Shown piece after piece: positions 38,601 through 54,281 of a stretch of DNA of 64,000 bases. The stretch is from Microcoleus sp. FACHB-831 (lineage in GTDB: Bacteria; Cyanobacteriota; Cyanobacteriia; Cyanobacteriales; FACHB-T130), in contig NZ_JACJON010000056.1 of assembly GCF_014695585.1 (NCBI RefSeq), positions 17,070-81,069 on the forward strand, written 5' to 3'. Made by a program: the position numbers and the translations under genes. Position 1 is the first letter of the stretch. Each line of letters starts with the position of its first letter. The notes beneath the pieces were generated by a model. It saw nothing but the letters and a program-made list of their open reading frames with translations. It did no database searches and was not told the origin of the DNA.

Positions 38601-39188
38601 CTGTAAATATGACTCAGTAATCTGTCTTTCTGCCTTTTCATCTTCTAATTTTTCTATAGTCTGTTTTAATTGCGTGGTTCGTTCTATAACTCGATCTTCA
38701 AGCTCGGCATTCATTTTTGCCAGTGCTGCTTCTGCCAAGGTGCGATCGCCTATCTCTTTTTGTAGTTGTAAATTTTGTTCTTGGAGTTGGTAATATAGTT
38801 TCCGAATTGTCAAGTGAGTCTGCACCCGACTTAATACCTCTTCGTGCTGAATCGGCTTAGTAATGTAATCCACCGCCCCCACCTGAAAACCTTCTACCTT
38901 GCACCCCATCTCAGAAAGCGCCGTCATAAAAATCACGGGAATGTCTTTTGTTGACTCATTTGCTTTCAAGCGGCGACAAGTATCAAACCCGTCAATTTCC
39001 GGCATCAGGATATCCAAAAGGATAATATCTGGCTGGGCATATTCCGCTTGTCTAATAGCACTTTCTCCATCAAGAGCCACCAAAACTTCAAATCCAGAAG
39101 TGGTTAAATAATCCAGCATTGGCATCAAATTGCTGGGAGTATCGTCAACAATTAAAATAACCCCAATGGGAGAATTAGTATCGTTCAT
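35670..39188 (-). CDS. Hybrid kinase REC-PAS(x3)-HisKA-HATPase-REC-HPt
   Basis: A 1172-residue cytoplasmic hybrid kinase. REC1 (Asp59), a coiled coil, three PAS domains (about 200-320, 370-488, 500-612), HisKA with His634 ([13 protein letters not shown]), HATPase_c ([19 protein letters not shown]), REC2 (Asp971 in [11 protein letters not shown]) and HPt with His1118 ([13 protein letters not shown]). It holds a complete internal relay and could phosphorylate a separate regulator through HPt. The linker before HPt contains a run ([14 protein letters not shown]) encoded by four tandem heptamers. It starts one base before the stop of the next upstream kinase, so the two are coupled. Confidence 0.94.
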   Translation of the reverse strand: MNDTNSPIGVILIVDDTPSNLMPMLDYLTTSGFEVLVALDGESAIRQAEYAQPDIILLDILMPEIDGFDTCRRLKANESTKDIPVIFMTALSEMGCKVEGFQVGAVDYITKPIQHEEVLSRVQTHLTIRKLYYQLQEQNLQLQKEIGDRTLAEAALAKMNAELEDRVIERTTQLKQTIEKLEDEKAERQITESYLQQSEVRFQKLAANLPGIIYRYCLYPNSKGFFPYVSAGCLSLLELEPVEIQQNADLLWRTIHPDDLASIYESVAISAQTLTPWQWEGRIIVKGKNKWIAVVARPERLESGKIFWDGLMIDITKRKLAEAALQQAKVELEDRVAQRTAELQAVNEQLRSEIQAHNITEAALRLSEERYAIAVSGSAMGVWDWNLKTKEIYISSSLKSMLGYSDREINSQLDDWLLLVHPDDREAMATAINAHLAGVTSQCEIEHRMVHKDGSIRWILARGTVMRDDQGQPYRMAGTDTDITYRAQIEKQLKESQEFLHHTLNAIADPVFVKDEQHRWLKVNDALCHFLGYSKNQLIGKSDYDFFPKEQADVFWEKDALVFSSGLENQHEEKITDSEGKAHIISTKKSIFQDESGNKILVGTIRDITEIVAAKEAALEASRLKSQFLANISHEFRTPMNGVIGMTDLLLKTNLDAHQRDFVQTIRISGDNLLELINDILDFSKLESGKMRLEKVEFDLDSTLEEVVSMVVSQANAKAIRLRASVEGKGTRQLVGDAKRLRQILVNLTENAIKFTNQGEVAIAVEIREPSSFISTRGEEAKSQKLEEFSGYILRFSVKDTGIGIAPENQKKLFQSFSQVDGSTTRRYGGTGLGLAICKQLVELMRGEIGVTSELGKGSEFWFAVPFEKSYSCKKSAAPILNLEFGYGKEEKFEPIYVQPSKDIFTMQNIQSEYSGKKQICKVLLVEDTPINQKVVMNQLKVLGYEADCAVNGQEALDRMTHAAYDLVLMDCQMPVLDGYEATRKIRDREGKESHTLIIALTANAMSGDREKCLAAGMDDYISKPISLKELKAVIERWIHNPNEPAAKQKENPASNIQNPKAEEEPVDRDRLHELSRGDAEFQIELLQAFVDDAQIYLQDAKVALKAVDCETIIRRAHQLKGGSATVAIRLMPDLAAKLESQARSNQLQGADELIAELEKALERVKAFIAAC
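36010..36037. repeat. Four tandem GGATNNT heptamers in a kinase linker
   Basis: GGATTTT, GGATGTT, GGATGCT and GGATTTT follow each other exactly. On the coding strand they add Asn/Pro/Ser/Ile/Gln residues to the linker between REC2 and HPt. Same type as the repeat at 11214. Confidence 0.75.
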
Positions 39189-42062
39189 TTATACCTCCAA
39201 ATTATATTGTTTTAATAATTCCTGGATTTGGTTCACCTGAAATGCGATCGCTAATTTACGCATATGGGTGGTAAAGGGAATAAACTTAGCATCTAGCCGT
39301 TCAAGTTTTTCTGCTCGCTCCAAAATGCCTTTAATATTTCCTCTCATAGCCAAATCGAGCAAAGCCGCAATCTCATCAGGTGGAGGAATGAATTTTGGAT
39401 TTTCGCTTGCACTTAATAAGCTTAAATCGCTATATTCCTCTTCTTGGCTATTACATTCGTCTTTGATTAAAGACCTGTAAGAGGAAGTTTGCTGTTCATA
39501 AATCCATTCCAGTTGCAAATGCACCCGTAACTGTTCTAAAAGTTCTTGTATGCGTATAGGTTTAGAGATAAAAGCGTCACAACCTACAGCTAAACCTTTT
39601 TCATGGTTGTAGTCGAAAACGCTAGCTGACGTAGCGATGATCGTGACATCTTTCAATTGTGGGGACAGCCGCAGCAGCCTCGTAGCTTCAAAGCCGTCCA
39701 TTACGGGCATAACTAGATCCATCAATATGCAATCTGGGTTAAACTCAGCAGCTTTGTTCAGAACGTCGCGCCCATCTTTTGCTTCAATTATTTCAAACCC
39801 TATAGGCAAGAGAGAATTGACTAATACAAAGCGATTTTCTGCTTTATCATCTACTACTATAATCTTTCGTTTATCACCTTTAAAACCCCTAATATTTCTT
39901 TCTTCTAATTGGCAGAACTCTTTGCTCCATGCTGGCACTTCAGTTATATCTATGTCCAGCCAAAATTTACTACCTCGATTCAATGTACTGGTTACATTTA
40001 ACTTGCCTCCCATCAAGTCAACTAATTTTTTACTGATTGTCAATCCTAGCCCTGTTCCTTCCACTCTAAGGTTGCGATCGCCTACTTGTTGGAATGGCAA
40101 AAATATTTCTGATAAGTTTTCTGGTGCTATACCTATGCCCGTATCTTCTACCTCAAACCTAATTTTTGTAACTTTTAATTGTGAATTAGGTATCGATGAC
40201 AGCCATTCTTCATTTTCCAATACATATCCAACTTTAAAAATTACCCCACCAGTTGAAGTAAACTTGACTGCATTGCTGAGTAAGTTGATGAGAACTTGCC
40301 GCAACCATTTTTCGTCCCCTTTAAGGGCAACAGGCAAGGGAGACGCCTGCTCGTAGCTAAAACTAATCCCTTTTTGTGCCGCCCGCATTCGGAATATGTC
40401 AGCAATATTTTTTATAAAAGATGGAAAATGAAAGTCAGTCATGTGGACTTCCATCTTCCCAGCTTCAATTTTACAAATATCTAAAATATCATTAATTAAA
40501 TTTAATAAATGTTCGCCGCACTGGTAGATTATATTAATGCCATCTTGTTGCTGGTCGGTTAAACTTTTGTCTTTTTTGAAGATTTGGGCGTAACCTATAA
40601 TGCCGTTTAAAGGAGTTCTGAGTTCATGGCTCATATTAGCCAAGAATTCGCTTTTGGCATGGTTTGCAGCTTCAGCGGCAACTTTCGCTTCTTGCAGAGC
40701 AGCTTCCACTTGCTTGCGTTCGTCAATTTGACGGATTAATTGTTCGTTAAGACGTTTCAATTTAGTTGTTCGCGCCATCACTCTATGTTCTAGTTCAGCA
40801 TTTAATTGGCGCACTTCGACTTCTGCACGTTTGCGTTTAGTGATGTAAAGTATTAATTGGGCGTTTGAAGCTTCAATCGCTTGCTTTTGCTCATCTAATG
40901 TAGCAACAATGCTAGCTATAGAAGTTGAAAGAATAGCGACTTCATCTATGCCTGAAATTGCGGGAATTTTGATTGTAGAATCACCTTCGCACCTACGCGC
41001 AACAGCAGCAGCGATCGCTATCACTGGATTCACCAAACATCCGGCGAGCAACCACGACAAACCCGCAGACACAGCGCCTAGTATTACTCCCCAAATAATG
41101 ATGTTGTGTTGGAACTCTCGTGCGGTTGCAAAAGCAATATCCGTTTTTTGGCGCACCAGAACCAGCCACCCAAGTCCGGGATAATTCTTGTAACCATCAC
41201 TTTTGGCAAAGCTGGTTAGATAAGTAATCCCATCTTGCCAGGTATCAACCTGGTAGCTATTTTCACCCCGTCGCGCAGCATTTTGTATAGCGCTGAGGAC
41301 ATCCCTATTCTTGAGCGATCGCGCCGTAACACTCTTAGATTTTAAATTTTCAATGGCCATGCGTGGCGCTAACAAAACATTACCTTTATCTGAGAAAATC
41401 AGCACCTCTGCTTGATAGTAATTCTCTATAGGTTTAAGAAGCGAACCGTGCATATTTGTTGCCCAGTTCCAGTTGAGGTGCGCCCCCAGCACGCCTTGAA
41501 AATTCCCCGCCTCATCCATCAAGGGCGCTGTTAAATTTATTAACTGCAAGGGTTCCTGACTAGGATTAGGCAGTAACTTTTCCAGCAGAGTTGCTTTATG
41601 CACATCCTCAACATTAGGCGCTTCCTTGCCATTAACAAACCAAGGAAGACTAGAGACATCTTTGCCCTCTAATATTCTCCCCGTACTGGCTAAAACTTCG
41701 CCCCTAGCGTTAGTTAAACCAATCCACGCCAAGTCAGGATAGAGCTGTTTTATTTTCTCTAGTCGAGCGCGTTTAGCATCTAGAGAGACTTGGGAAGAAC
41801 GAATTTCATCAAGGGTGGCGATCGCCTGGATCTCGCGATAGTGTATTACCTTGAACCAATCTAGATTGCTCGCTATATCGTCGGCTACGTGTGCCATGAA
41901 ATGTCCAATATGGGCTTCTATCCGCGCTCTGCTGGCATTGCCAACAACCAAACTTAGTAAGAGCGAGAAGATGAGGATAATGCTACCAATTGCTAATCCC
42001 AGTCGAGTTATAAAGCTACGACGCGGATTGATAAAGGTAATAAATTGGTTGAAATTGGTCAT
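39189..42062 (-). CDS. Membrane hybrid kinase with periplasmic Cache sensor, HAMP and REC
   Basis: A 957-residue sensor kinase. Membrane segment 1 (about 20-41) and segment 2 (about 321-344) flank a periplasmic region of about 275 residues with dCache features ([41 protein letters not shown]). A HAMP domain (about 345-395), a coiled coil, HisKA with His479 ([13 protein letters not shown]), HATPase_c (NAVKF, DTGIGI, GTGLGL) and one REC (Asp782 in [11 protein letters not shown]) follow. After REC a helical tail of about 80 residues ([25 protein letters not shown]) resembles the end of related kinases. It is the only member of the array able to sense outside the cell. The ligand is unknown. Confidence 0.93.
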   Translation of the reverse strand: MTNFNQFITFINPRRSFITRLGLAIGSIILIFSLLLSLVVGNASRARIEAHIGHFMAHVADDIASNLDWFKVIHYREIQAIATLDEIRSSQVSLDAKRARLEKIKQLYPDLAWIGLTNARGEVLASTGRILEGKDVSSLPWFVNGKEAPNVEDVHKATLLEKLLPNPSQEPLQLINLTAPLMDEAGNFQGVLGAHLNWNWATNMHGSLLKPIENYYQAEVLIFSDKGNVLLAPRMAIENLKSKSVTARSLKNRDVLSAIQNAARRGENSYQVDTWQDGITYLTSFAKSDGYKNYPGLGWLVLVRQKTDIAFATAREFQHNIIIWGVILGAVSAGLSWLLAGCLVNPVIAIAAAVARRCEGDSTIKIPAISGIDEVAILSTSIASIVATLDEQKQAIEASNAQLILYITKRKRAEVEVRQLNAELEHRVMARTTKLKRLNEQLIRQIDERKQVEAALQEAKVAAEAANHAKSEFLANMSHELRTPLNGIIGYAQIFKKDKSLTDQQQDGINIIYQCGEHLLNLINDILDICKIEAGKMEVHMTDFHFPSFIKNIADIFRMRAAQKGISFSYEQASPLPVALKGDEKWLRQVLINLLSNAVKFTSTGGVIFKVGYVLENEEWLSSIPNSQLKVTKIRFEVEDTGIGIAPENLSEIFLPFQQVGDRNLRVEGTGLGLTISKKLVDLMGGKLNVTSTLNRGSKFWLDIDITEVPAWSKEFCQLEERNIRGFKGDKRKIIVVDDKAENRFVLVNSLLPIGFEIIEAKDGRDVLNKAAEFNPDCILMDLVMPVMDGFEATRLLRLSPQLKDVTIIATSASVFDYNHEKGLAVGCDAFISKPIRIQELLEQLRVHLQLEWIYEQQTSSYRSLIKDECNSQEEEYSDLSLLSASENPKFIPPPDEIAALLDLAMRGNIKGILERAEKLERLDAKFIPFTTHMRKLAIAFQVNQIQELLKQYNLEV

Positions 42063-42074
42063 TGGTAATTTCCA

Positions 42075-47813
<5,739 letters not shown>

Positions 47814-47819
47814 TTAACA

Positions 47820-48422
47820 TTACTTTTTAGAATGTCTCGAAGCCTGCATTGCTGAGGCTACCCCTACACTTACCCTGAATTAATAGTAGCTTCACCCTGA
47901 TTTTTAATAATTTTATACCTGATTCAGTAGAAGAAATTAATTCTTTGAATGATGGTTACAGCGCGAGCAGACCACACCAAACATTTGTCAATTTTGGGTT
48001 TCGCACCTTACCCCAAATTATAAGATGATATGATTTTATTAAATTTCTCTACTTAGACTTTATTGAAATATGCAGATGCCGCTATGAGTATAACATTTTT
48101 TTACAACCTTTAGATTTTTTGTAAGCATAGCCTTGCGGTTGCATTTTATTCAACTTAATTTATGAGATATTGTAGTTTATTAAGTAGAGTAGTAAATTTT
48201 GGGTAAGTTATTATTTTTATAAATTAACAGCTAAAATACCTGTTAATTTAGCCCTTTTCTTGCTTTTAAAATGGGTTATCTTTGTTTTATCAAGGGTTGC
48301 GTCGATCGGCGAAATTAATAGGAAATTAGTAGTATTGTACATTTAATATAGCTAGCGATCGCCTTCTTATATTCATATTTATCACCCCGCGATCGCTAGC
48401 TATATTAATAAATTCCAATCTG
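47820..48422. other. Gap upstream of the kinase array
   Basis: About 600 AT-rich bases without a gene, containing the expected promoter of the kinase array and, at its right end, a long inverted repeat following lepB. Confidence 0.5.
48343..48408. repeat. 20-bp perfect inverted repeat containing HIP1, after lepB
   Basis: TTAATATAGCTAGCGATCGC (48343-48362) is matched exactly by its reverse complement at 48389-48408 around a 26-base loop. It begins 15 bases after the lepB stop on the minus strand and may terminate or stabilise that transcript. Confidence 0.75.
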
Positions 48423-48998
48423 TTATTTAGCAACAGTATTATTTAGATTTTGATCCAAGTCTCCAGCGCGACTTAAAGGCCAAAAACGAACAACTGCTTT
48501 ACCAACTATGCGATCGCGCGGTACAAAACCCCAGTAGCGCCCATCATAACTATTGCTGCGAGAGTCACCCAATACCAAATAAGAATTATCCGGTACAGTA
48601 AGCGGCCCCCAATCTTCGTGAGAAGCATTTACAACATAATTTTCCTGTATAAGTTTACCGTTAATAAAAACTCGCCCTCCTTTAATCTCTATTTTTTCTC
48701 CAGGTAGCCCAATCACCCGTTTGATGAAAGTATCGTGAAAATTTTCTTGCTGTAGCTTATCTGTAGGTGAAAACAGAACGATATCACCACGCTGGGGATT
48801 ATGGAAGCGGTAACTAACTTTATCCGCCATCACGCGATCGTTTATTTCTAAAGTTGGCACCATAGAACCTGAAGCAACATAACGACCTTCTGCCACGAAA
48901 GTGCGGAATCCAAAGGCAAAAATGAGGCTTAATCCAATTGTTTTAAAACCCTCAATACAGATATTTTTTAAATTATTATCGCTATCGCTATGTGTCAC
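48423..48998 (-). CDS. lepB: Signal peptidase I
   Basis: A 191-residue type I signal peptidase that cleaves signal peptides of exported proteins on the outer face of the plasma or thylakoid membrane. A single N-terminal membrane anchor (about 15-32) is followed by box B ASGSMVPTL with the Ser nucleophile, box C DRVMADKVSYR, box D GDIVLFSP ... KRVIGLPGEKIEI with the general-base Lys, and box E GDSRSNSYDGRYWGFV. The length is normal for the one-anchor cyanobacterial form. It is a single gene followed by a strong inverted repeat. Confidence 0.95.
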   Translation of the reverse strand: MTHSDSDNNLKNICIEGFKTIGLSLIFAFGFRTFVAEGRYVASGSMVPTLEINDRVMADKVSYRFHNPQRGDIVLFSPTDKLQQENFHDTFIKRVIGLPGEKIEIKGGRVFINGKLIQENYVVNASHEDWGPLTVPDNSYLVLGDSRSNSYDGRYWGFVPRDRIVGKAVVRFWPLSRAGDLDQNLNNTVAK

Positions 48999-49166
48999 TT
49001 TTGTACTCCTGAAGCCTTGTCAATTTAGTTTATAGTTTTACAAATTTTGGGGCAAACTTTAGGGTTGAAAGTATGCGCGATCGCGCTTGACTGCTTTCCC
49101 CTATGCCTCCACCACATACTTACCCAGCTATGAATCTTACAGGTTATTACGAAAAGCACCAATAAA

Positions 49167-50702
49167 TCAGATAAGAATATTAACTGATGATATCAACCCT
49201 TCCTTGATAATTCTGGCGCTATACACCACCTGTCTTCCCTCAATACCCTTTAAATCTTTAAGATGTTTTTGAATTCCCGATACTCCGCTAGTCCTTAAAG
49301 CATTTAAGAAAGATTTATCCTTGTAGACCTCTGACGAAAAGGAAAGTTCCTTGCTTTTTGAAACTCCTTGTATGCGTGCCGCCTTGTTTACGGTTGAGCC
49401 AAAATAATCTAAATGATTATTCAGATTTACCAAAACTGCGGAACCGCGATGGATGCCTATTTTAACTTTTATTTGTTCATCCTCGTGATGACTCTTGTTG
49501 TAATCGCTGAAACCTGCAAACGCTTCTGCTGCGGCTTTGAGGGCTTGTTCGTTTGTGACAAACGAGGCCATTACAGCATCACCTATAGTTTTGACTACCG
49601 TTCCCCGATGTTTTTCAATTGATTGGAATAAAATGTCAAAGTGGTCGCGAACTATATTGTATGCTTTAGCGTCTCCTAGTTTTTCATACATCATCGTAGA
49701 GCCAGTAATATCAGTAAACATGAGCGTGACGGCTCTAATTTTCATGCGTTCGCGATCTGAGAGAATTTGATCGCCAAACAAACGCTTATAATCAGGATGA
49801 TGGATAATTTCAAGGCCGGAAACGCGGGGAGGAAGCTGTTCTATTTTTAGTTCTTCCGGCAAGTTATCGTTTAACATAATCATGCCGGATAACGAATGAC
49901 CAATGTTTGTTAATTCAATTTTGATTTTGCCGGGGCGGGCGGTTAGTTGTTCCTTGTCAAAATATTTGCCTTCTAGCTGCTTTATTTGAAAATTTTGTAT
50001 TTCTTCTGTTTCTTCTCCGTCTACTACCAAACTTCCTTTTGCCAAAGTCAGGGGACAGCAGTAGCGATATCTACCTTTTTCTAATGAGAGAATAACAGAG
50101 TCAGTTTCGTTTAAACCCGTAACCAGTTGAAATTTAGATTTTAAGATAGGAGGGGGAGCGCAGACGGGGCAAATTCTAGGATCTTCGATGGCTTTATTCA
50201 GCGAAAAAGTAACTTCGACGCGATCTAAGAAATCAACGTCAAAATCGCGTTCGCACATTTCGCAAGAAGAAACTTCTGATGCATCGGCCAGATTATTAAA
50301 TTCAGCAGTAATCATGTTGCAATGAGGACAGTGGATATCCCAATGCAGATCGAACACTTCCGCGATCGCGCCATATAAAAATTCAGATATGACTAAATCC
50401 GGGTGCAGCCCAGCAAGAGCTGCTACATGATGGGGGTTTATCCTGATTCGTTCCAAAAGGTTAGATCCCAGCAACCAGTCTTCGATCTCTTTAATCGCTA
50501 CGACGCTAGCACCATGACGCTTTTTTAGATTTTCAAATTTTTCTTTTAAAAGAGCAAGATTCATTACAGCTATATTGGTGCCAACTTTGCCTCGATCCTT
50601 GATGCAACTAACTCTACCGCGTTGAATTGTGCGCGGGCGTTTGAGCCTCGTCCCACTGAGGTTTTTTGATGTGGTAGCTTGGTAAATGCCTCTAGCCTTC
50701 AT
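49167..50702 (-). CDS. Class III nucleotide cyclase with N-terminal CxxC-rich domain
   Basis: A 511-residue soluble protein. The C-terminal cyclase domain (about 325-505) has TLMFTDITGSTMMYEKLGD and KTIGDAVMASF with both metal-binding Asp, GIHRGSAV, and FGSTVNKAARIQ with the Asn and Arg of the transition-state site. The N-terminal region resembles the DUF5939-type module found before some cyclases and has three cysteine pairs (CPHC, CEMC, CPVC), suggesting zinc or redox sensing. The true start is uncertain. The first 46 residues are basic and low in family character, so the ATG at 50564 (MNLALLKEKFENL) is a good alternative. The nucleotide made is not certain. Confidence 0.85.
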   Translation of the reverse strand: MKARGIYQATTSKNLSGTRLKRPRTIQRGRVSCIKDRGKVGTNIAVMNLALLKEKFENLKKRHGASVVAIKEIEDWLLGSNLLERIRINPHHVAALAGLHPDLVISEFLYGAIAEVFDLHWDIHCPHCNMITAEFNNLADASEVSSCEMCERDFDVDFLDRVEVTFSLNKAIEDPRICPVCAPPPILKSKFQLVTGLNETDSVILSLEKGRYRYCCPLTLAKGSLVVDGEETEEIQNFQIKQLEGKYFDKEQLTARPGKIKIELTNIGHSLSGMIMLNDNLPEELKIEQLPPRVSGLEIIHHPDYKRLFGDQILSDRERMKIRAVTLMFTDITGSTMMYEKLGDAKAYNIVRDHFDILFQSIEKHRGTVVKTIGDAVMASFVTNEQALKAAAEAFAGFSDYNKSHHEDEQIKVKIGIHRGSAVLVNLNNHLDYFGSTVNKAARIQGVSKSKELSFSSEVYKDKSFLNALRTSGVSGIQKHLKDLKGIEGRQVVYSARIIKEGLISSVNILI

Positions 50703-51017
50703 ATATCTTCATATTTTCTCATATATTAAATTAGCAGGACAACCGTCAACAGATTTCTGTATTTTGGCTTAATTTGGCTTTTAAGTTGCCACAGAGCCTG
50801 TAACTTGTAAGTTGCGCTACCTATAGTTATAGGCAAACCAGCTATTTAAATACTAAATAAATATGTAAATATGCAAAAGAATAATTAAGGCATAGACAAC
50901 CACTTTAATCCTCTCCCTAGAGCGAGATTTAGAGAGAAAATGTAAGAGATTGTAAAGGAGAACACAGGTTAGAATCATTGGCCATAAAACCTAGCTCGTA
51001 GCCTCCCCACACAAGCA

Positions 51018-52457
51018 ATGAAAGTCAAAATGATTTTGCCTGCGCTAACAGAAGCTATAAGTCCCCACTGGCGACCAATTAAATATTCTCTGTTTCCCCC
51101 CTTGGGATTAGCCACAATAGCCAGTTTTTTCAGCGAAGATGACGAAATTACCCTGCAAGACGAACACGTTGAGCGTCTAAATTTAGACGACGAGCCAGAT
51201 TTAGTAGTAATCCAGGTTTATATTACTTCAGCTTACCGAGCTTACGAACTAGCAGACCATTACAAACAAAAGGGCGCGTATATCTGTCTGGGTGGGTTGC
51301 ACGTTACTTCGCTACCGGAAGAAGCCGCTGCCCATGCTGATACTATATTCCTTGGCCCAGGAGAAGATACTTGGCCTGAATTTCTGCAAGATTTCAGGGC
51401 GGGGCATCCAGGTAAAGTGTATCAATCGAAACTGCGATCGCTCCTCGGCGTCCCTAAAATTCGCCGCGACTTAATTAAGCGTCATCTCTACCTAATTCCT
51501 AACTCAATAGTCGTCTCGCGGGGTTGTCCCCACACCTGCGATTTTTGCTACAAAGAAGCATTCTTCAAAGGCGGCAAATCTTTTTACACCCAACCTGTAG
51601 ACGACGCCTTAGCTGAAATCGACCGCCTACCCGGTAAGCATCTTTATTTTCTAGACGATCATCTATTCGGAAATCCTGAATTTGCCGCCGCTTTATTTGA
51701 AGGCATGAAAGGCATGAGCCGCGTTTGGCAGGCAGCAGCAACCGTAGAATCCATCTTAAAGCCACAATTACTAGAAAAAGCCGCCGACGCAGGCTTACGC
51801 AGTATGTTTGTAGGCTTTGAAACCCTCAATCCCGCAAATCTCAAAGCACAGCATAAATATCAAAATCTCAATCGAGACTACAGCGCTGCTATCCGCCGCC
51901 TGCGGGATGTAGGAGTAATGGTTAATGCCAGCTTTGTTTTTGGTATGGATGATGATGATGAAACCGTTTTCGACCGCACTGTAGAATGGGCAGTGCAACA
52001 GGGACTAGAAACTGCTACATTTCATATCCTGACGCCGTATCCCGATACGGCTTTATACAAACGAATGGCAGAACAGGGAAGAATTACCCATAGCAACTGG
52101 GATTTATACGATACTCGGCACGTCGTTTACAAGCCAGCGAAAATGACGCCAGAAGTGTTGGAAGCTGGCTATTGGCAAGCATATCGAGATTTTTACCGCT
52201 GGAGCAATATTTTTCAGGGTGCTTGGGTTAAAGAAGATTGGGGCGACAGGATGCGGCACTTGGCTTATTCTGGAGCATGGAAGAAATTAGAGCCAGTTTG
52301 GGATGCAATTATCCGGCTGAAAACGGTGACTCAATGCTTGCCAGCGTTGGAGAATGTGCTTACCAGTTTTGGTTCGCATCCGGCATCTAAAAAGATCGAT
52401 CGTATGCTAAAGACCCCTTCTGTGACAGACTTGGATCAGCAGTTGCGGGTGCCATAA
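51018..52457 (+). CDS. B12-binding radical SAM protein
   Basis: A 479-residue protein with an N-terminal cobalamin-binding-like Rossmann domain (about 1-145: PPLGLATIASFF, LVVIQVYITSAYRAYELAD, GGLHVTSLPEEAAAHADTIFLGPGEDTWPEFL) and a radical SAM domain with CPHTCDFCYK, the CxxxCxxC motif for the [4Fe-4S] cluster. GFETLNPANL and VFGMDDDDETVFDRTVEWA are typical of the group containing BchE-, hopanoid- and lipid-modifying enzymes. The substrate is unknown and no partner gene is adjacent. It is preceded by a gap of about 315 bases with its own promoter. Confidence 0.92.
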   Translation: MKVKMILPALTEAISPHWRPIKYSLFPPLGLATIASFFSEDDEITLQDEHVERLNLDDEPDLVVIQVYITSAYRAYELADHYKQKGAYICLGGLHVTSLPEEAAAHADTIFLGPGEDTWPEFLQDFRAGHPGKVYQSKLRSLLGVPKIRRDLIKRHLYLIPNSIVVSRGCPHTCDFCYKEAFFKGGKSFYTQPVDDALAEIDRLPGKHLYFLDDHLFGNPEFAAALFEGMKGMSRVWQAAATVESILKPQLLEKAADAGLRSMFVGFETLNPANLKAQHKYQNLNRDYSAAIRRLRDVGVMVNASFVFGMDDDDETVFDRTVEWAVQQGLETATFHILTPYPDTALYKRMAEQGRITHSNWDLYDTRHVVYKPAKMTPEVLEAGYWQAYRDFYRWSNIFQGAWVKEDWGDRMRHLAYSGAWKKLEPVWDAIIRLKTVTQCLPALENVLTSFGSHPASKKIDRMLKTPSVTDLDQQLRVP

Positions 52458-52613
52458 AGTAAGGATAAAGATGAAGAAAGAAGGATAAACCATGACAAGA
52501 CTAATACCCTGACCTAGATTGAGGTATTTTCATCCTTTATGCTTCATACTTTTTTCTATCTCCTGTCTTTTGGCTCCTGGCATCTGTATTAACGCGCTTA
52601 GGAGCCAACTAAT

Positions 52614-53234
52614 ATGGAATTAAATCTACGGAACGCCTTCAAATATTACCGAGATTTTCAGCATCAAAATCAAGCTATTAATGACCTGGAACAGTGGCTG
52701 AAGGCGAATCACCCAGACCAGTTGGAGAAGTTTCAGCAGACTTGGAGAAGCGGAACCAATCTGGAACTTTCTCGCGACGTTACGGGGAAACAGAACAGCA
52801 GCGATCGCACAATCCACGTGCCGGGGGTTGCAAATGATATTTATTTGCAAGATCCGATTATTGCAGGTGGCAGTTTCACTTGGGCGGATGCAACCCATAA
52901 TGGCAAGCGCGTCCTGCACAATAAAGAAACTGTAGAGGATATTATTGCTTTCGCCGAGCAGCTGCAAGCTGCCAGAGATCAGATTGGCCAGCCTTTCCAC
53001 ATTACCAATTGGTATCATCCTCCTTCATCTGGTGAAGTGACGGGTAGGGAGAAAAAGAGCAGTCATCAGCAAGTCGAGGCTGTTGATTTCCGCGTGGAGG
53101 GCTACACGGGTCAACAACTGGGGGATGAGTTAAGTTGGTGGCAGGGTGGTTTAGTCACTTACTCATATATCCCCTACTTAATACGTCTAGACAATCGTTC
53201 CTACCACCGGGGACAAGCATCATACCCTGGTTAA
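52614..53234 (+). CDS. Peptidase M15A-like protein with an altered zinc site
   Basis: A 206-residue protein. The C-terminal half resembles M15A peptidases (D-Ala-D-Ala carboxypeptidase-like): ITNWYHPP, then SSHQQVEAVDFRVEGY with the HxxxxxxD zinc motif. The third ligand, normally His in an HID/HVD segment, appears to be Arg in LIRLDNRSYHRG, so catalytic competence is uncertain. The N-terminus (FKYYRDFQHQNQAINDLEQWLKANHPDQL) is helical and there is no signal peptide. It may be a cytoplasmic or phage-like peptidoglycan-binding relative. It is closed by a strong terminator at 53256. Confidence 0.7.
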   Translation: MELNLRNAFKYYRDFQHQNQAINDLEQWLKANHPDQLEKFQQTWRSGTNLELSRDVTGKQNSSDRTIHVPGVANDIYLQDPIIAGGSFTWADATHNGKRVLHNKETVEDIIAFAEQLQAARDQIGQPFHITNWYHPPSSGEVTGREKKSSHQQVEAVDFRVEGYTGQQLGDELSWWQGGLVTYSYIPYLIRLDNRSYHRGQASYPG

Positions 53235-53255
53235 ATGAAGAATGAGAAAGAAGTA

Positions 53256-53296
53256 AAAAGGCAAAAGAATGGGGTTAGTTCGGTCTTTTGCCTTTT
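53256..53296 (+). terminator. Rho-independent terminator of the M15-like gene
   Basis: The 13-base arms at 53256-53268 and 53284-53296 are perfect and are followed by a T-rich tract. The AAAAGGCAAAAG arm resembles the hairpin at 12598. Confidence 0.85.
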
Positions 53297-53342
53297 TCCT
53301 TTTGGCTTGAGTGCCCTAGCCTTGGCGTTTTAGAAACTATCG

Positions 53343-53693
53343 CTAACGCACGCCAGGAAAGGAATCGACATACTGAATCTGAATGTCGGGAAAGGTGTCA
53401 ACAATCTGGACTTTGAGATTTGGGAAGTTTTGCACCATCTGCCATTGACCGCACTGTTGGGCAAAGTTTGTCACCTGTTTTACCTTCAAATCGGGAAAGG
53501 CTGATACAACTTTGACTTTAATATCAGGAAATTTATCAACAATCTGCACTTGGCCGTAAAGCTTTTTTCCTTTATAGGTGCAGGTTGCGGCATCAATGGC
53601 GCGATCGCTAGCCTCTAGCCGCCTTGCTACGGATGCGTCCGCGATCGCTATTAAACCAACACCAACTACAACCCAACTCAACCCACTTTTCAT
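53343..53693 (-). CDS. Secreted repeat protein, probable 7(1) septoil knot domain
   Basis: A 116-residue protein with an N-terminal hydrophobic signal or anchor (about 4-22). The mature part contains repeated beta-strand units of the form QIVDKFPDIKVKVV, SAFPDLKVKQV, NFPNLKVQIV, DTFPDIQIQYV and DSFPGV, interrupted by CGQWQM. Two cysteines (CTYKGKKLYG and QQCGQW) could pair. This pattern matches what I recall of the small proteins called 7(1) septoil knot domain proteins, whose function is not established. The assignment rests on memory of the repeat pattern. The gene sits next to a pentapeptide-repeat protein on the same strand. Confidence 0.65.
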   Translation of the reverse strand: MKSGLSWVVVGVGLIAIADASVARRLEASDRAIDAATCTYKGKKLYGQVQIVDKFPDIKVKVVSAFPDLKVKQVTNFAQQCGQWQMVQNFPNLKVQIVDTFPDIQIQYVDSFPGVR

Positions 53694-53728
53694 AACTGCC
53701 TCGTTTTAGGTCAAGTTGCCGTGCCGAT

Positions 53729-54214
53729 TTAGTGGCTCAATCCCATCGCACCTTGCACAATAGCGCCCTTGAACTTTGCAAAATCTAGCTCAGCCATCAT
53801 TAGATCCGCATCACTCAAGTTCGCTTTTTCCAGGTTTGCACCTCTTAAGTCAGCAAACCTTAGATTTGCACCGTTTAAGTCTGCACTTTCGAGTTTTGCA
53901 TTCCTCAAGTTGGCAAATCTTAGCACTGCGCCTCCCAATTCTGCTTTGTTCAGTCGGGCACACTCTAAGTCAGCTACATATAAGTTAGCCCCACCCAGTT
54001 TTGCCCCCCTCAAGTCAGCTCCTCTCAAGTTAGCCCGTTGTAGGTTAGCTTCCCTGAGATCCGCGCCCCTCAACTTTGCACCGCTGAGGTCGCAGCCAAC
54101 ACATTCTTTAGTTTCTAACAACCGTCGGACGTGTGCCGAACTTTCGGCTCCAGCTGGCGCGGCTAGCATTATAGGCATTGAGATGGCGGCTGTTAGTAGC
54201 GTTGTGAGTTTCAT
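53729..54214 (-). CDS. Exported pentapeptide-repeat protein
   Basis: 161 residues from the ATG at 54214 ([25 protein letters not shown]), which gives a clean signal peptide with an AGA-like cleavage site. A start at 54280 would bury the signal and is rejected. After [20 protein letters not shown] come about 20 A(D/N)LxX pentapeptides, which fold as a right-handed quadrilateral beta helix. Such exported proteins are common in cyanobacteria and their role is unknown. The CVGC pair at the cap could bind metal or form a disulfide. Confidence 0.88.
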   Translation of the reverse strand: MKLTTLLTAAISMPIMLAAPAGAESSAHVRRLLETKECVGCDLSGAKLRGADLREANLQRANLRGADLRGAKLGGANLYVADLECARLNKAELGGAVLRFANLRNAKLESADLNGANLRFADLRGANLEKANLSDADLMMAELDFAKFKGAIVQGAMGLSH

Positions 54215-54281
54215 AGCTTTGTTTGGTTTAGTAAAGTGGGGAACTACAAAATATAGCTGCTGGGTGCGATCGCTACACAAG

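Noticed and set aside
39637..40356. 239-residue plus-strand frame
   Set aside because: Antisense to the Cache hybrid kinase gene; serine- and proline-rich shadow translation.
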